Shown here: in pieces, positions 26,596 through 35,185 of the stretch
How the letters are laid out: the number at the start of each line of letters is the position of its first letter
How positions within the stretch are numbered: position 1 is the stretch's first letter
NCBI GenBank assembly: GCA_025517465.1
Contig: JAOPKE010000003.1
Span: forward strand, 372,001 to 436,000
DNA length: 64,000 bases
Source of the DNA: Halobacteria archaeon HArc-gm2
Lineage (GTDB): Archaea > Halobacteriota > Halobacteria > Halobacteriales > Haloarculaceae
Reading direction: 5' to 3'
Position numbers and translations under genes: made by a program
The notes under the pieces: model-generated
Databases searched by the model: none
What the model saw: only the letters and a program-made list of their open reading frames with translations
Told to the model about the DNA's origin: nothing

Positions 26596-28410
26596 CTATC
26601 CGCCGGTCGCGGTGCTCACGAGACGAGACGACGACACACCGCCCGGGTCAGTCTGACGGGCGGGCTCCGGCGTCTGTTCGGGGAGGCAGATGAGGTTCTC
26701 CCTGCCGAGAGACACCTTCACGACGTCTCCCTCGTCGTCCATCCGTGAGAGGAGCCTGCTCACCTTCGCTTTCGACCAGGACGTCGAGTCGACGATCTCG
26801 CTCTGTTTCATCTGTCCGCCTTCGGCCTCGAGCATCCGCAAGGTCCGCTCGGCGTCGGTCACCAGCGCGTCCTGGTGGCGCTCGAAGACGTCTCTCGCGG
26901 TCGAAGCGTCGGTCGCCTCCCGTTCCCCGCCGGCGTTGCTCGCCGCCTGAACAGACGCCGCGGGCGGGTCACTGACGCCGGTGGAGTCCTCGGACGGGGA
27001 AGGCTGGCCACGACCACTTCGGAAGACGGATCGGGCCCACGCTCGCGGGCTCCGGTCGATGGTCGAGAGGGCGACGCCGATGCCGAGCAGGAATCCGACC
27101 AGTCCGCTCCCGTACAGCGCCGGCGTGTACGGGTTCGTCGGGTCGAAGCCGAGCTCGGCTTCCGTGCCGTCGGCGATGTAATCACCGTCCGTGTCAGCCA
27201 CGGTCGGATCGGCACCCTGCGCTAGCTCTCGGGCGTCGCCGAGTCCGTCGTCGTCGGTGTCGGCCACGGTCGGGTCAGTGCCTAGACCCGCCTCTCGTCC
27301 GTCGGCGAGCCCGTCGTCGTCGGTGTCGGCCACGGTCGGGTCAGTGCCCGCATCGAGTTCGCGGGCGTCACTGAGCCCGTCGTCGTCAGTGTCGACCAGG
27401 GTCGGATCCGTGCCCAGTTCGACCTCGCGGACGTCGTCCAGCCCGTCACCGTCCGTGTCGACCAGGGTCGGATCGCTACCGAGCTTGGCCTCTCGGGCGT
27501 CGTCCAGCCCGTCGCCGTCTGTGTCGACCTGCGTCACGTTGGCACCGAGTGCGACCTCTCGCCCGTCCTCGAGCCCGTCACCGTCCGTATCCGGTACCGT
27601 CGCGTTCGCACCGAACGCGAGTTCTCGTTCGTCGTCCAGCCCGTCGCCGTCCGTGTCGACGGCCATCGGGTCCGTGCCCAGTTCAACCTCACGGGCGTCG
27701 TCCAGCCCGTCGCCGTCCGTGTCGACGGCCGTCGGGTCCGTGCCCAGTTCGACCTCACGGGCGTCGTCCAGCCCGTCACCGTCCGTGTCGACGGCCGTCG
27801 GGTCCGTGCCCAGTTCGACCTCGCGGGCGTCACCGAGGCCGTCACCGTCCGTATCGGCCAGGACCAGTGAGGTCCCCGCTTCGACCTCTCGCTCGTTGCT
27901 GACACCGTCTCTATCGAGGTCGGCGCCAGGCTCGATTCGCCAGACGGTGACCGTCGCGTTATCGACGGTCCCGCCATCACGCGTGCGCCGTAACGAAACC
28001 GTGACAGACGTCTTGTCCGCGGGCTTGCTGACGTTCGTGAATACGACAGTCTGCTGATCACCGACGTCACGGACCTGTTTGCACGCGCCCGAGCCGAGAC
28101 AAACCTCGTGGTCCGCAGTCGCCACGGTCGACACCGAGACGTCGATCTGCCCGTCAGTCGTGTTCGCTCCGTCCGCCCACACGAAAGCCATCTCGTCCGT
28201 ACGGAAGACGGACTCGTTGACGGTGACCCCCGTAATGGCCGGCGTCGCGTCCGATTCGACCGTCTGTTCCCCGTGACCCGTATCGGTGACTGAGCCCCCC
28301 TGATGTACACCTGCTGCTGCGGCCGCAGTGAACGGCACGATGCTGACCCCCATCAGCACCAGTAGCAGCAGCGGGAATACAGGGTTCATCACCCCCCTTG
28401 GTATTCTCAT
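26596..28410 (-). CDS. Membrane protein with extracellular calcium-binding (TSP3-type) repeats and cytoplasmic winged-helix domain
   Basis: The 604-residue protein has a signal peptide (MNPVFPLLLLVLMGVSIVPF region; start at 28410, or 28389), then an Ig-like domain. Twelve 22-residue repeats of the type DTDGDGLDDAREVELGTDPT (about residues 170-423) form DxDxDG calcium loops as in thrombospondin type 3 repeats. One TM helix follows (GLVGFLLGIGVALS, about 437). The cytoplasmic side has a linker and a winged-helix domain (about 520-574: LRMLEAEGGQMKQSEIVDST, SKAKVSRLLSRMDDEGDVVK, then VSLGREN). The layout suggests a one-component transmembrane regulator that senses calcium, salt or a surface ligand. 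The TATA (ctatatatta) is 37 nt upstream of the ATG. Confidence 0.85.
   Translation of the reverse strand: MRIPRGVMNPVFPLLLLVLMGVSIVPFTAAAAAGVHQGGSVTDTGHGEQTVESDATPAITGVTVNESVFRTDEMAFVWADGANTTDGQIDVSVSTVATADHEVCLGSGACKQVRDVGDQQTVVFTNVSKPADKTSVTVSLRRTRDGGTVDNATVTVWRIEPGADLDRDGVSNEREVEAGTSLVLADTDGDGLGDAREVELGTDPTAVDTDGDGLDDAREVELGTDPTAVDTDGDGLDDAREVELGTDPMAVDTDGDGLDDERELAFGANATVPDTDGDGLEDGREVALGANVTQVDTDGDGLDDAREAKLGSDPTLVDTDGDGLDDVREVELGTDPTLVDTDDDGLSDARELDAGTDPTVADTDDDGLADGREAGLGTDPTVADTDDDGLGDARELAQGADPTVADTDGDYIADGTEAELGFDPTNPYTPALYGSGLVGFLLGIGVALSTIDRSPRAWARSVFRSGRGQPSPSEDSTGVSDPPAASVQAASNAGGEREATDASTARDVFERHQDALVTDAERTLRMLEAEGGQMKQSEIVDSTSWSKAKVSRLLSRMDDEGDVVKVSLGRENLICLPEQTPEPARQTDPGGVSSSRLVSTATGG
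27140..27900 (-). repeat. Tandem 66-bp coding repeats (calcium-binding loops)
   Basis: These are twelve in-frame 66-bp units within the gene at 26596, each encoding a D-x-D-x-D-G loop and an E-x-x-x-G-T-D-P linker. The three units at about 27661-27836 are nearly identical at DNA level, so recent expansion or recombination is likely. Confidence 0.85.
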
Positions 28411-28781
28411 CGGTCTCAGGTATCAGCACATCACCACATAATATATAGCTTTTTACTCCGTAATCTGATATTAAACCCAGGAGAGTGTTATTAGTACCAA
28501 CATACGTCCCAGATAGTCCATCGCCGGCTCTTACAGAGTAGCTCCGGCGTTTTTCGCCCAGATTACGCGATCCGAAGATCCAGGAAAATGAGCGAAAAAT
28601 GCCGAATCGTCGTATATTAATGTTTGGACCGTTTCGCCGAATTGAGTTGAGTTTCGTATCTGATCGCTTATACAACGGCGATTAATACGATATTGTCAGC
28701 CGGGCGTCTGACGGATCGGCGCGCCGCCCGGGTCAGGAGTCACCGACGAGGACGACCGTACACCGCAACGGCTGACAGCAA
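28411..28781. other. A/T-rich intergenic region
   Basis: It contains the promoter of the calcium-repeat regulator (28440-28452) and long A/T-rich tracts (28575-28700) unlike the GC-rich surroundings. No ORF with coding character was seen. Low GC here may mark a junction of transferred DNA at the start of the glycan island. Confidence 0.5.
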
Positions 28782-30527
28782 TCAGCCGGTCAACCAGCCA
28801 GTCAGTTCGTGTTCGTCCCGCTTCCCGTCGAGGAGTTCGACCGGACGGACCGGGCAGTGGGCCGTCGCCGAATCGAGCCACGTCGTGATGTCGTTGATCC
28901 GGAGCTTCAGCCGCCACGGGAGCTTCTGGACCACCGGGTCCTCGCCGAAGTTCACGCGGTCCAGATCCGTCTGGTCGTAGAGGGCGCCCCGATCCGGCCA
29001 TGGCCCCTCGTAACCGGAGACGAACGGGAGCTTTCGGCGAACGAAGTTGGTGATCTGGTTGATGGTGAACGAGTCGGTGGGCCTGTCCGGCGGGCGGTGC
29101 CGCAACATGTCCTCGTCGAGTTTTCGAAGCGCCCGCAGAAACGTCCGCGTGTTCCGATGCTCGGGGGGCGTCGCGAGGTGCCACTCGATCAGTTCCGCGT
29201 CGAGCATGACGCAGGATTCGACGAAGTGGTCAGCGAGGTGGTAGCGAAACGACCTGGTCGGCTGGTTCTGGACGCCGATCAGTGCCATTCCGTTGTAGGG
29301 GTTGTCGAATCGATCGCCCCACTCTTCGTAGAGTTCGCGTATGCGGCGCCGGACGAGCGATTTCCTGGATTCGTCGTACCGGTCGTTCGTCGCCGCCAGG
29401 TGCCGACACTCCCCGAGGAACCCGAACGTCTCGATCAGATGGTCGACCACGTTCGGGTCCTGTGTCAGGCGATAGGGCGGGAACGTGTGGTCGAGGAGGT
29501 CGATGCCGTCGACCGGTAGAAAGTGGCCGTGGAGGAGTGAATCGGCCATGGCGCCGTGGTAAATCGTCGTGACGTCCATCTGGTCGACGTAACTTGCGTG
29601 GTGGGCGTGAAGGGACTCTACTATCCCGTAGCCGTACTGGATGTCGTCGATGTCCGTGTTCAGGTACGACTCGTCTGGAACGAGCGTCGCGTGAGAGACG
29701 TCGTACTGGTCGGCCAGCGCCGCCGCGACGCCGACCTCCGCGTCGTCCCGCCCCCCGAGGGTGAACGCCGATTCGATGTCGGGGATCCCGGCCAGAACCG
29801 CTCGCGAGTCGTACCCGGCACTCAGGAGCATCCCCTTCCGCCCGGGAAGACGAGCGCGTCGTTCGAACGCCCGCTCCAGCCTGTTCGCCAGTTCGCTCAC
29901 GTAGTCGAACTCGCGTGGTTGATAGACGAACCGCTGGAGCGTCTCGGTCGACGTTGCCGTGATATAACCGTCGAAGGGGACCCGCGACAGGCCGTCGAGG
30001 GTCGTTCGGTTCTCGAAGACGAAGCCGAGAGCGAGAAACTCGTCCAGGGGCTCGGCGGCCACCTCCGGTGACGGGATCGTTCGCGCGACCGTCGCCGCGT
30101 CGGTCCCGAAACAGCGCGTGGCGGACGCGTCCGCGTAGTAACACTCCCAGCTCCGGACGGGATCGGTCCCGACGATCGCCTCACGGTCGACGTGGTCGAC
30201 GACGGCCAGAAAGGAGCCGTTGAGACCGGCGAGCGCGTCCGTCCCGCGACGGCCGAATGCATCGAGCAACCACGCGGCGGGGTCGGTCTGGTCGGTGTTC
30301 CGGAGGTACACCTCGCCCCAGATGACGCAGACGCCGTCTTCGTCCTCGACGGCCGCCGAGCGCCCGTACATCCCGAGCGCCGGGTCGCGAATGCCGACCG
30401 TCACGCTCGGCCCCTCGAGTACCCGGTCGAATGCCGACGGCTGCCGGTGTCGCTCGAACGTCGACCGGGGGCCGAACGTCCCGAACAGCTCCTTGTTCGG
30501 GCGCGTGGACCCCTGCGAGTGAGACAT
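28782..30527 (-). CDS. Asparagine-synthase-like protein lacking the glutaminase cysteine
   Basis: The 581-residue product starts at MSHSQGSTRPNKELFGTFGP; a GTG three codons upstream is possible. The N-terminal class II amidotransferase-like fold is present (VCVIWGEVYLRNTDQTD; ALAGLNGSFLAVVDHVDREA, where true AsnB has FNGMFAF). There is no Cys at position 2, so it cannot hydrolyse glutamine that way. The synthase half has a PP-loop variant LLSAGYDSRAVLA, suggesting ATP activation of a carboxylate. It starts 12 nt after the glmS stop, so the two are probably co-transcribed. Such proteins in glycan clusters may amidate uronic acids; this is inference. Confidence 0.75.
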   Translation of the reverse strand: MSHSQGSTRPNKELFGTFGPRSTFERHRQPSAFDRVLEGPSVTVGIRDPALGMYGRSAAVEDEDGVCVIWGEVYLRNTDQTDPAAWLLDAFGRRGTDALAGLNGSFLAVVDHVDREAIVGTDPVRSWECYYADASATRCFGTDAATVARTIPSPEVAAEPLDEFLALGFVFENRTTLDGLSRVPFDGYITATSTETLQRFVYQPREFDYVSELANRLERAFERRARLPGRKGMLLSAGYDSRAVLAGIPDIESAFTLGGRDDAEVGVAAALADQYDVSHATLVPDESYLNTDIDDIQYGYGIVESLHAHHASYVDQMDVTTIYHGAMADSLLHGHFLPVDGIDLLDHTFPPYRLTQDPNVVDHLIETFGFLGECRHLAATNDRYDESRKSLVRRRIRELYEEWGDRFDNPYNGMALIGVQNQPTRSFRYHLADHFVESCVMLDAELIEWHLATPPEHRNTRTFLRALRKLDEDMLRHRPPDRPTDSFTINQITNFVRRKLPFVSGYEGPWPDRGALYDQTDLDRVNFGEDPVVQKLPWRLKLRINDITTWLDSATAHCPVRPVELLDGKRDEHELTGWLTG

Positions 30528-30539
30528 TACAGACACACC

Positions 30540-32357
30540 TCACTCGACGGTGACACTCTTCGCCAGGTTACGAGGTTTGTCGATCGAACGACCGAACCTG
30601 TCGGCCGTGTGGTAGGCCACGAGCTGGAGCTGGACGTTCGCGAGCAGCCCCTGGCAGACGGGATGGGTATCCGGAACAGTGAGATGTGCGTCGGAGATCT
30701 GCACGCCCGCACTGTCCGGGGGCCCGACGGCGATGATCTCCGCACCCCGGGTCTGGGCCTCCTGGGCGTTCGTCACCGTCTTCTCCGTCTCCTCGCCGGT
30801 GAACAGCGCGAAGATGGGCGTCTCGGGAGTGACGAGCGCGAGCGGGCCGTGTTTGAGCTGACCCGAAGCGAAGCCCTCCGCGTGCTCGTAGGTGATCTCC
30901 TTGAACTTGAGCGCCCCTTCGAGGGCGACGGAGCGCGCCAGGCCCCGGCCGATGAAGAAGTACGACTCGTAGTCGATGATTCGGTCGGCGAGCCGTTCGG
31001 CCTGGTCCAGTTCCATCACTTGCTCGACGTCCTCTGGAAGCCGTTCGAGAGCGGCGAGCAGGTCGGCGAGGTCCTCGCGCGGCGAGGCGCCGTCGATCTC
31101 ACCGGCCACGACCTGGGAGAGGAGCGTCAGCGTGACCGCCTGCGAGGTGAACGTCTTCGTCGCTGCGACCCCGATCTCGGGACCGGCTCTGATGTACAGC
31201 GTCTCGTCGGCCTCGCGTGCTGCAGTCGACCCGACGACGTTCGTCACGGCCACCGTCGGTGCGCCGTGAGCGCTGGCCTCTCTGAGCGCCGAGAGCGTGT
31301 CCGCGGTCTCGCCGCTCTGGGTCACCGCGACGGTCAGCGTCCCGCCGGCGATCGGACCCGCCGATTCGACGTACTCGCTGGCCCGGATCGCTCGCGACGG
31401 CACGCCCGCCTCGTTCAGCAGTCGAGACGCGTAGAGGGCAGCGTGGTACGACGTCCCGCAGGCGACGAAGTGGACCTGCGTGACCGGGTCGAGGACGTCG
31501 AGGTCGAACTCCTCGAACGTGATCGCCCCGTTACGGGCGTCGACGCGGCCCCGGATGGCGTTCGCGAGCGAGGTCGGCTGTTCGTGGATCTCCTTGAGCA
31601 TGTAGTGGTCGTAGGCGCCCTTTCCGGCCTCTTCGGGGTCCCACTCGACCGTCTCGACGTCGCGCGAGACCGGCTCACCGTCGGTGTCGGTCATCGCGAC
31701 GCTGGTCGGCGTCAGGACCACGACGTCGCCGTCCTCGAGGTAGACGACACGGTCGGTGTGCTCGAGGAAGGCGGGGATGTCGCTGGCGAGGAAGTACTGC
31801 TCGTCGCCGACGCCGAGCACGAGCGGGGAGCCCTTTCTGGTCGCGTACACGGCGTCCTCGCCCTCGAACATCGCGGCGATGGCGTAACTCCCCTCGAGTT
31901 CGTCGACAGCACGTCGGAACGCGGCCTCCGGGTCGGCGACCTCGTCGCGGTAGTAGTCGATCAGGTGGGGGACCACTTCCGTGTCGGTCTCGCTCGTGAA
32001 CTGGTGGCCCGCATCGACGAGCCGTTCCCGGATCGCCCGGTGGTTCTCGATGACGCCGTTGTGGACGACGGCGACGTCACCGGACTGGCTCGTGTGCGGG
32101 TGCGCGTTCTCGTCCGTCGGCGGGCCGTGCGTGCTCCAGCGGGTGTGGCCGATCCCGACCTCACCGGTCGGTGCAGCGGACTGGATCTCCGATTTGACCG
32201 CCGAGATCTCGCCCGCCTGCTTGTGGACCGACAGGCCGGATCCGTTCTGGATAGCGAGCCCAGCCGAATCGTACCCGCGGTATTCGAGCCGTTCGAGGCC
32301 CGTGACGAGGTGGCCGACAGCGTCGTCGTGGCCGACGCGGGCGATGATCCCACACAT
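30540..32357 (-). CDS. glmS: Glutamine--fructose-6-phosphate aminotransferase (isomerizing)
   Basis: The 605-residue enzyme converts fructose-6-P and glutamine to glucosamine-6-P, the entry to UDP-GlcNAc. The start is fixed by the N-terminal nucleophile: MCGIIARVGHDDA with Cys2, which must be processed. Glutaminase motifs RLEYRGYDSAGLA, GHTRWSTHGPPTDENAHPH and HNGVIENH are intact. Two SIS domains follow (ACGTSYHAALYASRLLNEA; SQSGETADTLSALREA; GRGLARSVALEGALKFKEIT), ending KPRNLAKSVTVE. It opens the operon with the asparagine-synthase-like gene and supplies amino sugar for the glycan island. A TATA-like tactattg lies about 75 nt upstream. Confidence 0.97.
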   Translation of the reverse strand: MCGIIARVGHDDAVGHLVTGLERLEYRGYDSAGLAIQNGSGLSVHKQAGEISAVKSEIQSAAPTGEVGIGHTRWSTHGPPTDENAHPHTSQSGDVAVVHNGVIENHRAIRERLVDAGHQFTSETDTEVVPHLIDYYRDEVADPEAAFRRAVDELEGSYAIAAMFEGEDAVYATRKGSPLVLGVGDEQYFLASDIPAFLEHTDRVVYLEDGDVVVLTPTSVAMTDTDGEPVSRDVETVEWDPEEAGKGAYDHYMLKEIHEQPTSLANAIRGRVDARNGAITFEEFDLDVLDPVTQVHFVACGTSYHAALYASRLLNEAGVPSRAIRASEYVESAGPIAGGTLTVAVTQSGETADTLSALREASAHGAPTVAVTNVVGSTAAREADETLYIRAGPEIGVAATKTFTSQAVTLTLLSQVVAGEIDGASPREDLADLLAALERLPEDVEQVMELDQAERLADRIIDYESYFFIGRGLARSVALEGALKFKEITYEHAEGFASGQLKHGPLALVTPETPIFALFTGEETEKTVTNAQEAQTRGAEIIAVGPPDSAGVQISDAHLTVPDTHPVCQGLLANVQLQLVAYHTADRFGRSIDKPRNLAKSVTVE

Positions 32358-32989
32358 CAGCCCGACACCTCCACGCACCGAGTCGGTACGCGCCCCGTCG
32401 CTATCGATCGCCTGGCCGTCCGTTCGGCTGCAATAGTATTCTTCGCGCGCGCACGCGAAAGAAATTCCGATTCGCAGTCGCCGTGGTGGATATGTGTGGT
32501 GGCCATTGGTCTCTCAGTGTCGCCGCAAGGGCGGCAGTGTCACAGTTAACATCGTACCGAACCATACCTAATGACGGTCTAATCGGACGATACACGCCGT
32601 CGGCGGTGACGGAGTCAGCCCAGTTCGGGACGTACTGGTCCAGGCACCGGTGCCGCCAGAGGGCGCCCGCCCGGGAATCCAAACGGCGAACGTACCGGGT
32701 GGCAACCGACCATCGATCGGTTGGTGAAACGGTCTTAACAGCGTGTTAAACCCGGGATCAACTGTTTCTCGGGCACGCGACCGTTCGCGAGACGGACGAA
32801 TGCCGCAAAAATTGGTGTATAGCACCCCCTTCACCGGAAATTCTGGCTTATCCGCTGTATAGGAATGGGTCGGTACGCCTCAGGAAGTAACGAGTTCGGC
32901 CCGGCCGCGGACTGCCACAGCCGCAACCCAGGCGACGACCGGTGCGGCGACGTGGTCGTGTCCCAGCCGGCCGACGAAGACCAGACACC
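32358..32989. other. Divergent regulatory region between glmS and the sugar dehydrogenase
   Basis: No gene was seen. It holds the second copy of the shared motif (32724-32743) overlapping a perfect dyad ttaaca/tgttaa (32735-32749), and two candidate TATA boxes for the rightward operon (gtgtatagc near 32815, ctgtatagg near 32858), each implying a leader of about 100 nt or more. The glmS promoter lies near 32430-32440. Confidence 0.5.
32724..32749. promoter_or_regulatory. Shared 20-nt motif, copy 2, with TTAACA dyad
   Basis: Positions 32724-32743 match 26032-26051 at 18 of 20. It runs into ttaacagcgtgttaa, a perfect 6-3-6 dyad typical of a dimeric repressor site. It lies between two divergent sugar-metabolism operons. 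Confidence 0.45.
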
Positions 32990-34345
32990 ATGAACTCCCT
33001 CTCAGAACCGGACGACGGACTCGAAGGCATCGAAACGGAACGCGAGAACCAGTTGCTCGACCCGACGGCGACCACAGTCGCCGTCGTCGGTCTCGGCTAC
33101 GTCGGCCTCCCACTGGCGGTGGGCTTCGACGACACCGGTTTCGACGTCGTCGGCTACGACGTCAGTCAGGAGACCATCGCTGCACTGGAAGCGGGGACGG
33201 ACACGACGGGCGACCTCGGTGACGAGGCCATCGTGGAGAGCGAGGTGTCGTTCACGACGAGCCCGGACGCCATCTCACGCGCCGAATACGTCGTCGTCAC
33301 GGTTCCGACGCCGGTCGACGACGACGACCGCCCGAGCATGGAGTACGTCGTCGCGGCGGGCGAGGAGGTCGGACAGCACATGACCCGCGGGACGACCGTC
33401 GTCCTCGAATCGACGGTGTATCCCGGTGCGACGCGCCAGGAGTTCGCGCCGGCGATCGAACGCGGCTCGGGGATGACCTGTGGTGAGGACTTCTTCGTCG
33501 GCTACTCACCCGAGCGGGCCAATCCCGGGGACGAGGAACACGGCCTCTCGAACGTCATCAAGGTCGTCAGCGGCCAGGACGAGACCGTCAGAGAGGACGT
33601 CGCGGCACTGTACGACCTGCTCGTCGACGCCGGCGTCCACCGGGCACCCTCGATGGAGGTGGCCGAATCCGCGAAAGTGATCGAGAACGTCCAGCGGGAC
33701 CTCAACATCGCGCTGGTCAACGAACTCGCGACCGTGTTCGAGGAACTCGACGTCGACACGCGCGCCGTCCTCGAAGCCGCGGGGACCAAGTGGAACTTCC
33801 ACGAGTACGAACCCGGGCTGGTCGGGGGCCACTGCATCCCCGTCGATCCGCACTTCCTCGCGTACCGCGCTCGCCAGGCGGGAGCCGAGCCCGAACTGAT
33901 CCAGACCGCCCGCGCGGTCAACGAGTCGATGCCCCACCACGTCGCCGACCTGATGGTGAAGGCGCTGAGTGAGGCGGGACACCCCCTCGGCGAGAGCCGC
34001 GTGCTCGTACTCGGGCTCTCGTACAAACCCAACGTGGGCGACCTGCGAAGTTCGAAAGTCGCCGACGTCATCGCCGCGCTCAAGGAGTACGGGATCGACG
34101 TCGTCGGTCACGACCCCTACGCCGACGACGAGGCGATCGAGGCGCAGTTCGACGTCGAAGCACAGGCGACCCTGTCGCTGGAGGGATTCGACGGCCTCCT
34201 CCTGGCGACGCCCCACGAGGAGTTCCGCGACGTGGACCCGCGCGTCCTGGCCGACCGACTCGACGACGACCCGGCCATCGTCGACGTCGACGGGACGGTC
34301 GACCGGTCGCTCCTCCCCGAGTCTGTCAGTTACCGGAGGGTGTAG
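32990..34345 (+). CDS. Nucleotide-sugar dehydrogenase (UDP-glucose/UDP-HexNAc 6-dehydrogenase family)
   Basis: The 451-residue enzyme oxidises the C6 hydroxyl of a UDP-sugar to a uronate with 2 NAD+. It has the N-terminal Rossmann motif VAVVGLGYVGLPLAVG (30-45), ESTVYPGAT, the central VNELATVFEEL helix, GTKWNFHEYEPG, the catalytic Cys282 in GGHCIPVDPHFLAY, and the C-terminal second Rossmann domain (LVLGLSYKPNVGDLRSSK). The GHCIPVDPHFL wording is typical of the WecC/WbpO/TviB branch acting on UDP-N-acetylhexosamines. The chosen ATG begins MNSLSEPDDG. It heads a four-gene operon. Confidence 0.9.
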   Translation: MNSLSEPDDGLEGIETERENQLLDPTATTVAVVGLGYVGLPLAVGFDDTGFDVVGYDVSQETIAALEAGTDTTGDLGDEAIVESEVSFTTSPDAISRAEYVVVTVPTPVDDDDRPSMEYVVAAGEEVGQHMTRGTTVVLESTVYPGATRQEFAPAIERGSGMTCGEDFFVGYSPERANPGDEEHGLSNVIKVVSGQDETVREDVAALYDLLVDAGVHRAPSMEVAESAKVIENVQRDLNIALVNELATVFEELDVDTRAVLEAAGTKWNFHEYEPGLVGGHCIPVDPHFLAYRARQAGAEPELIQTARAVNESMPHHVADLMVKALSEAGHPLGESRVLVLGLSYKPNVGDLRSSKVADVIAALKEYGIDVVGHDPYADDEAIEAQFDVEAQATLSLEGFDGLLLATPHEEFRDVDPRVLADRLDDDPAIVDVDGTVDRSLLPESVSYRRV

Positions 34346-35185
34346 ATGTACCGCGACCACACCGTCGGGGTGGTCGTCCCAGCGTACAACGAGGTCGAAC
34401 ACGTCGGAACGGTCATCGAGAAGGTCCCGTCGTTCGTCGACCGGGTCTACGCCGTCGACGACTGCTCGACGGACGGGACCTGGGAGGTCATCTGTGACCA
34501 CGCGACCTGTGAACCGACGGCCGAAACTGCGTCGTCCGCGGCGACGGCGACCAGAGCGACGCCCGTGGCCGACGGAGGGACGTTGGGTACGACCGTCGTC
34601 CCCATCCGCCACGACCAGAACGCGGGCGCCGGCGGCGCCCTGAAGACCGGCTATCGCCACGCGCTGCTCGACGGGATGGACGTCACCGTCAGCATCGACG
34701 CCGACGACCAGATGGATCTCTCCCGGATGGATCGGCTCCTCGACCCGGTCGTCGAGGGAACGGCCGGGTTCGCAAAGGGGAACCGGCTCGCAGACGCGAG
34801 CACCCGCGAGGAGATGCCGACCTTCCGCCTCGTCGGGAACGTGATCCTGACCGGCCTCACCAAGATTTCGAGCGGGTACTGGCGGATGCGGGACCCCCAG
34901 AACGGCTACACCGCCATCTCCTACGACGCCCTCGCCGCGATCGACCTCGATTCGGTCCCGGACGGCTGGGGATACCTCAACGACCTGCTCGCGCGGCTGA
35001 ACGTCGCCGGCGTGGCCGTCGCCGACGTCAGGATGCCCGCACGGTACGGGGACGAGGAGAGTACTATCGACTTCTGGCAGTACGTTCGGTACACGTCGCT
35101 GTCGCTGCTCCGGATGTACCTCTGGCGCCTGCGAGAGACGTACGTGCGACGCGGCGGTGACTCGACGGAGGGCGAATACGGATGA
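34346..35185 (+). CDS. Glycosyltransferase family 2 (DPM1/DPG-like)
   Basis: The 279-residue GT-A enzyme has an ATG directly following the dehydrogenase stop. Motifs are VGVVVPAYNEVEHVGTVIEK, VDDCSTDGTWEV, GAGGALKTGYRHAL and the D-x-D-type ISIDADDQMD (Val-Ser-Ile-Asp-Ala-Asp-Asp). It also has the acceptor-side DPQNGYTAISYDAL, which in dolichyl-phosphate sugar synthases carries the QDG/QNG element. The family typically loads a sugar onto dolichyl phosphate. An insert of about 30 residues rich in Ala/Thr (CDHATCEPTAETASSAATAT) interrupts the nucleotide-binding half. No TM is obvious except weak C-terminal hydrophobicity. Confidence 0.85.
   Translation: MYRDHTVGVVVPAYNEVEHVGTVIEKVPSFVDRVYAVDDCSTDGTWEVICDHATCEPTAETASSAATATRATPVADGGTLGTTVVPIRHDQNAGAGGALKTGYRHALLDGMDVTVSIDADDQMDLSRMDRLLDPVVEGTAGFAKGNRLADASTREEMPTFRLVGNVILTGLTKISSGYWRMRDPQNGYTAISYDALAAIDLDSVPDGWGYLNDLLARLNVAGVAVADVRMPARYGDEESTIDFWQYVRYTSLSLLRMYLWRLRETYVRRGGDSTEGEYG

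Noticed and set aside
27140-27900. Regular 66-bp repeats as a CRISPR candidate
   Set aside because: Units are contiguous, in frame, and encode calcium-binding loops, with no spacers.
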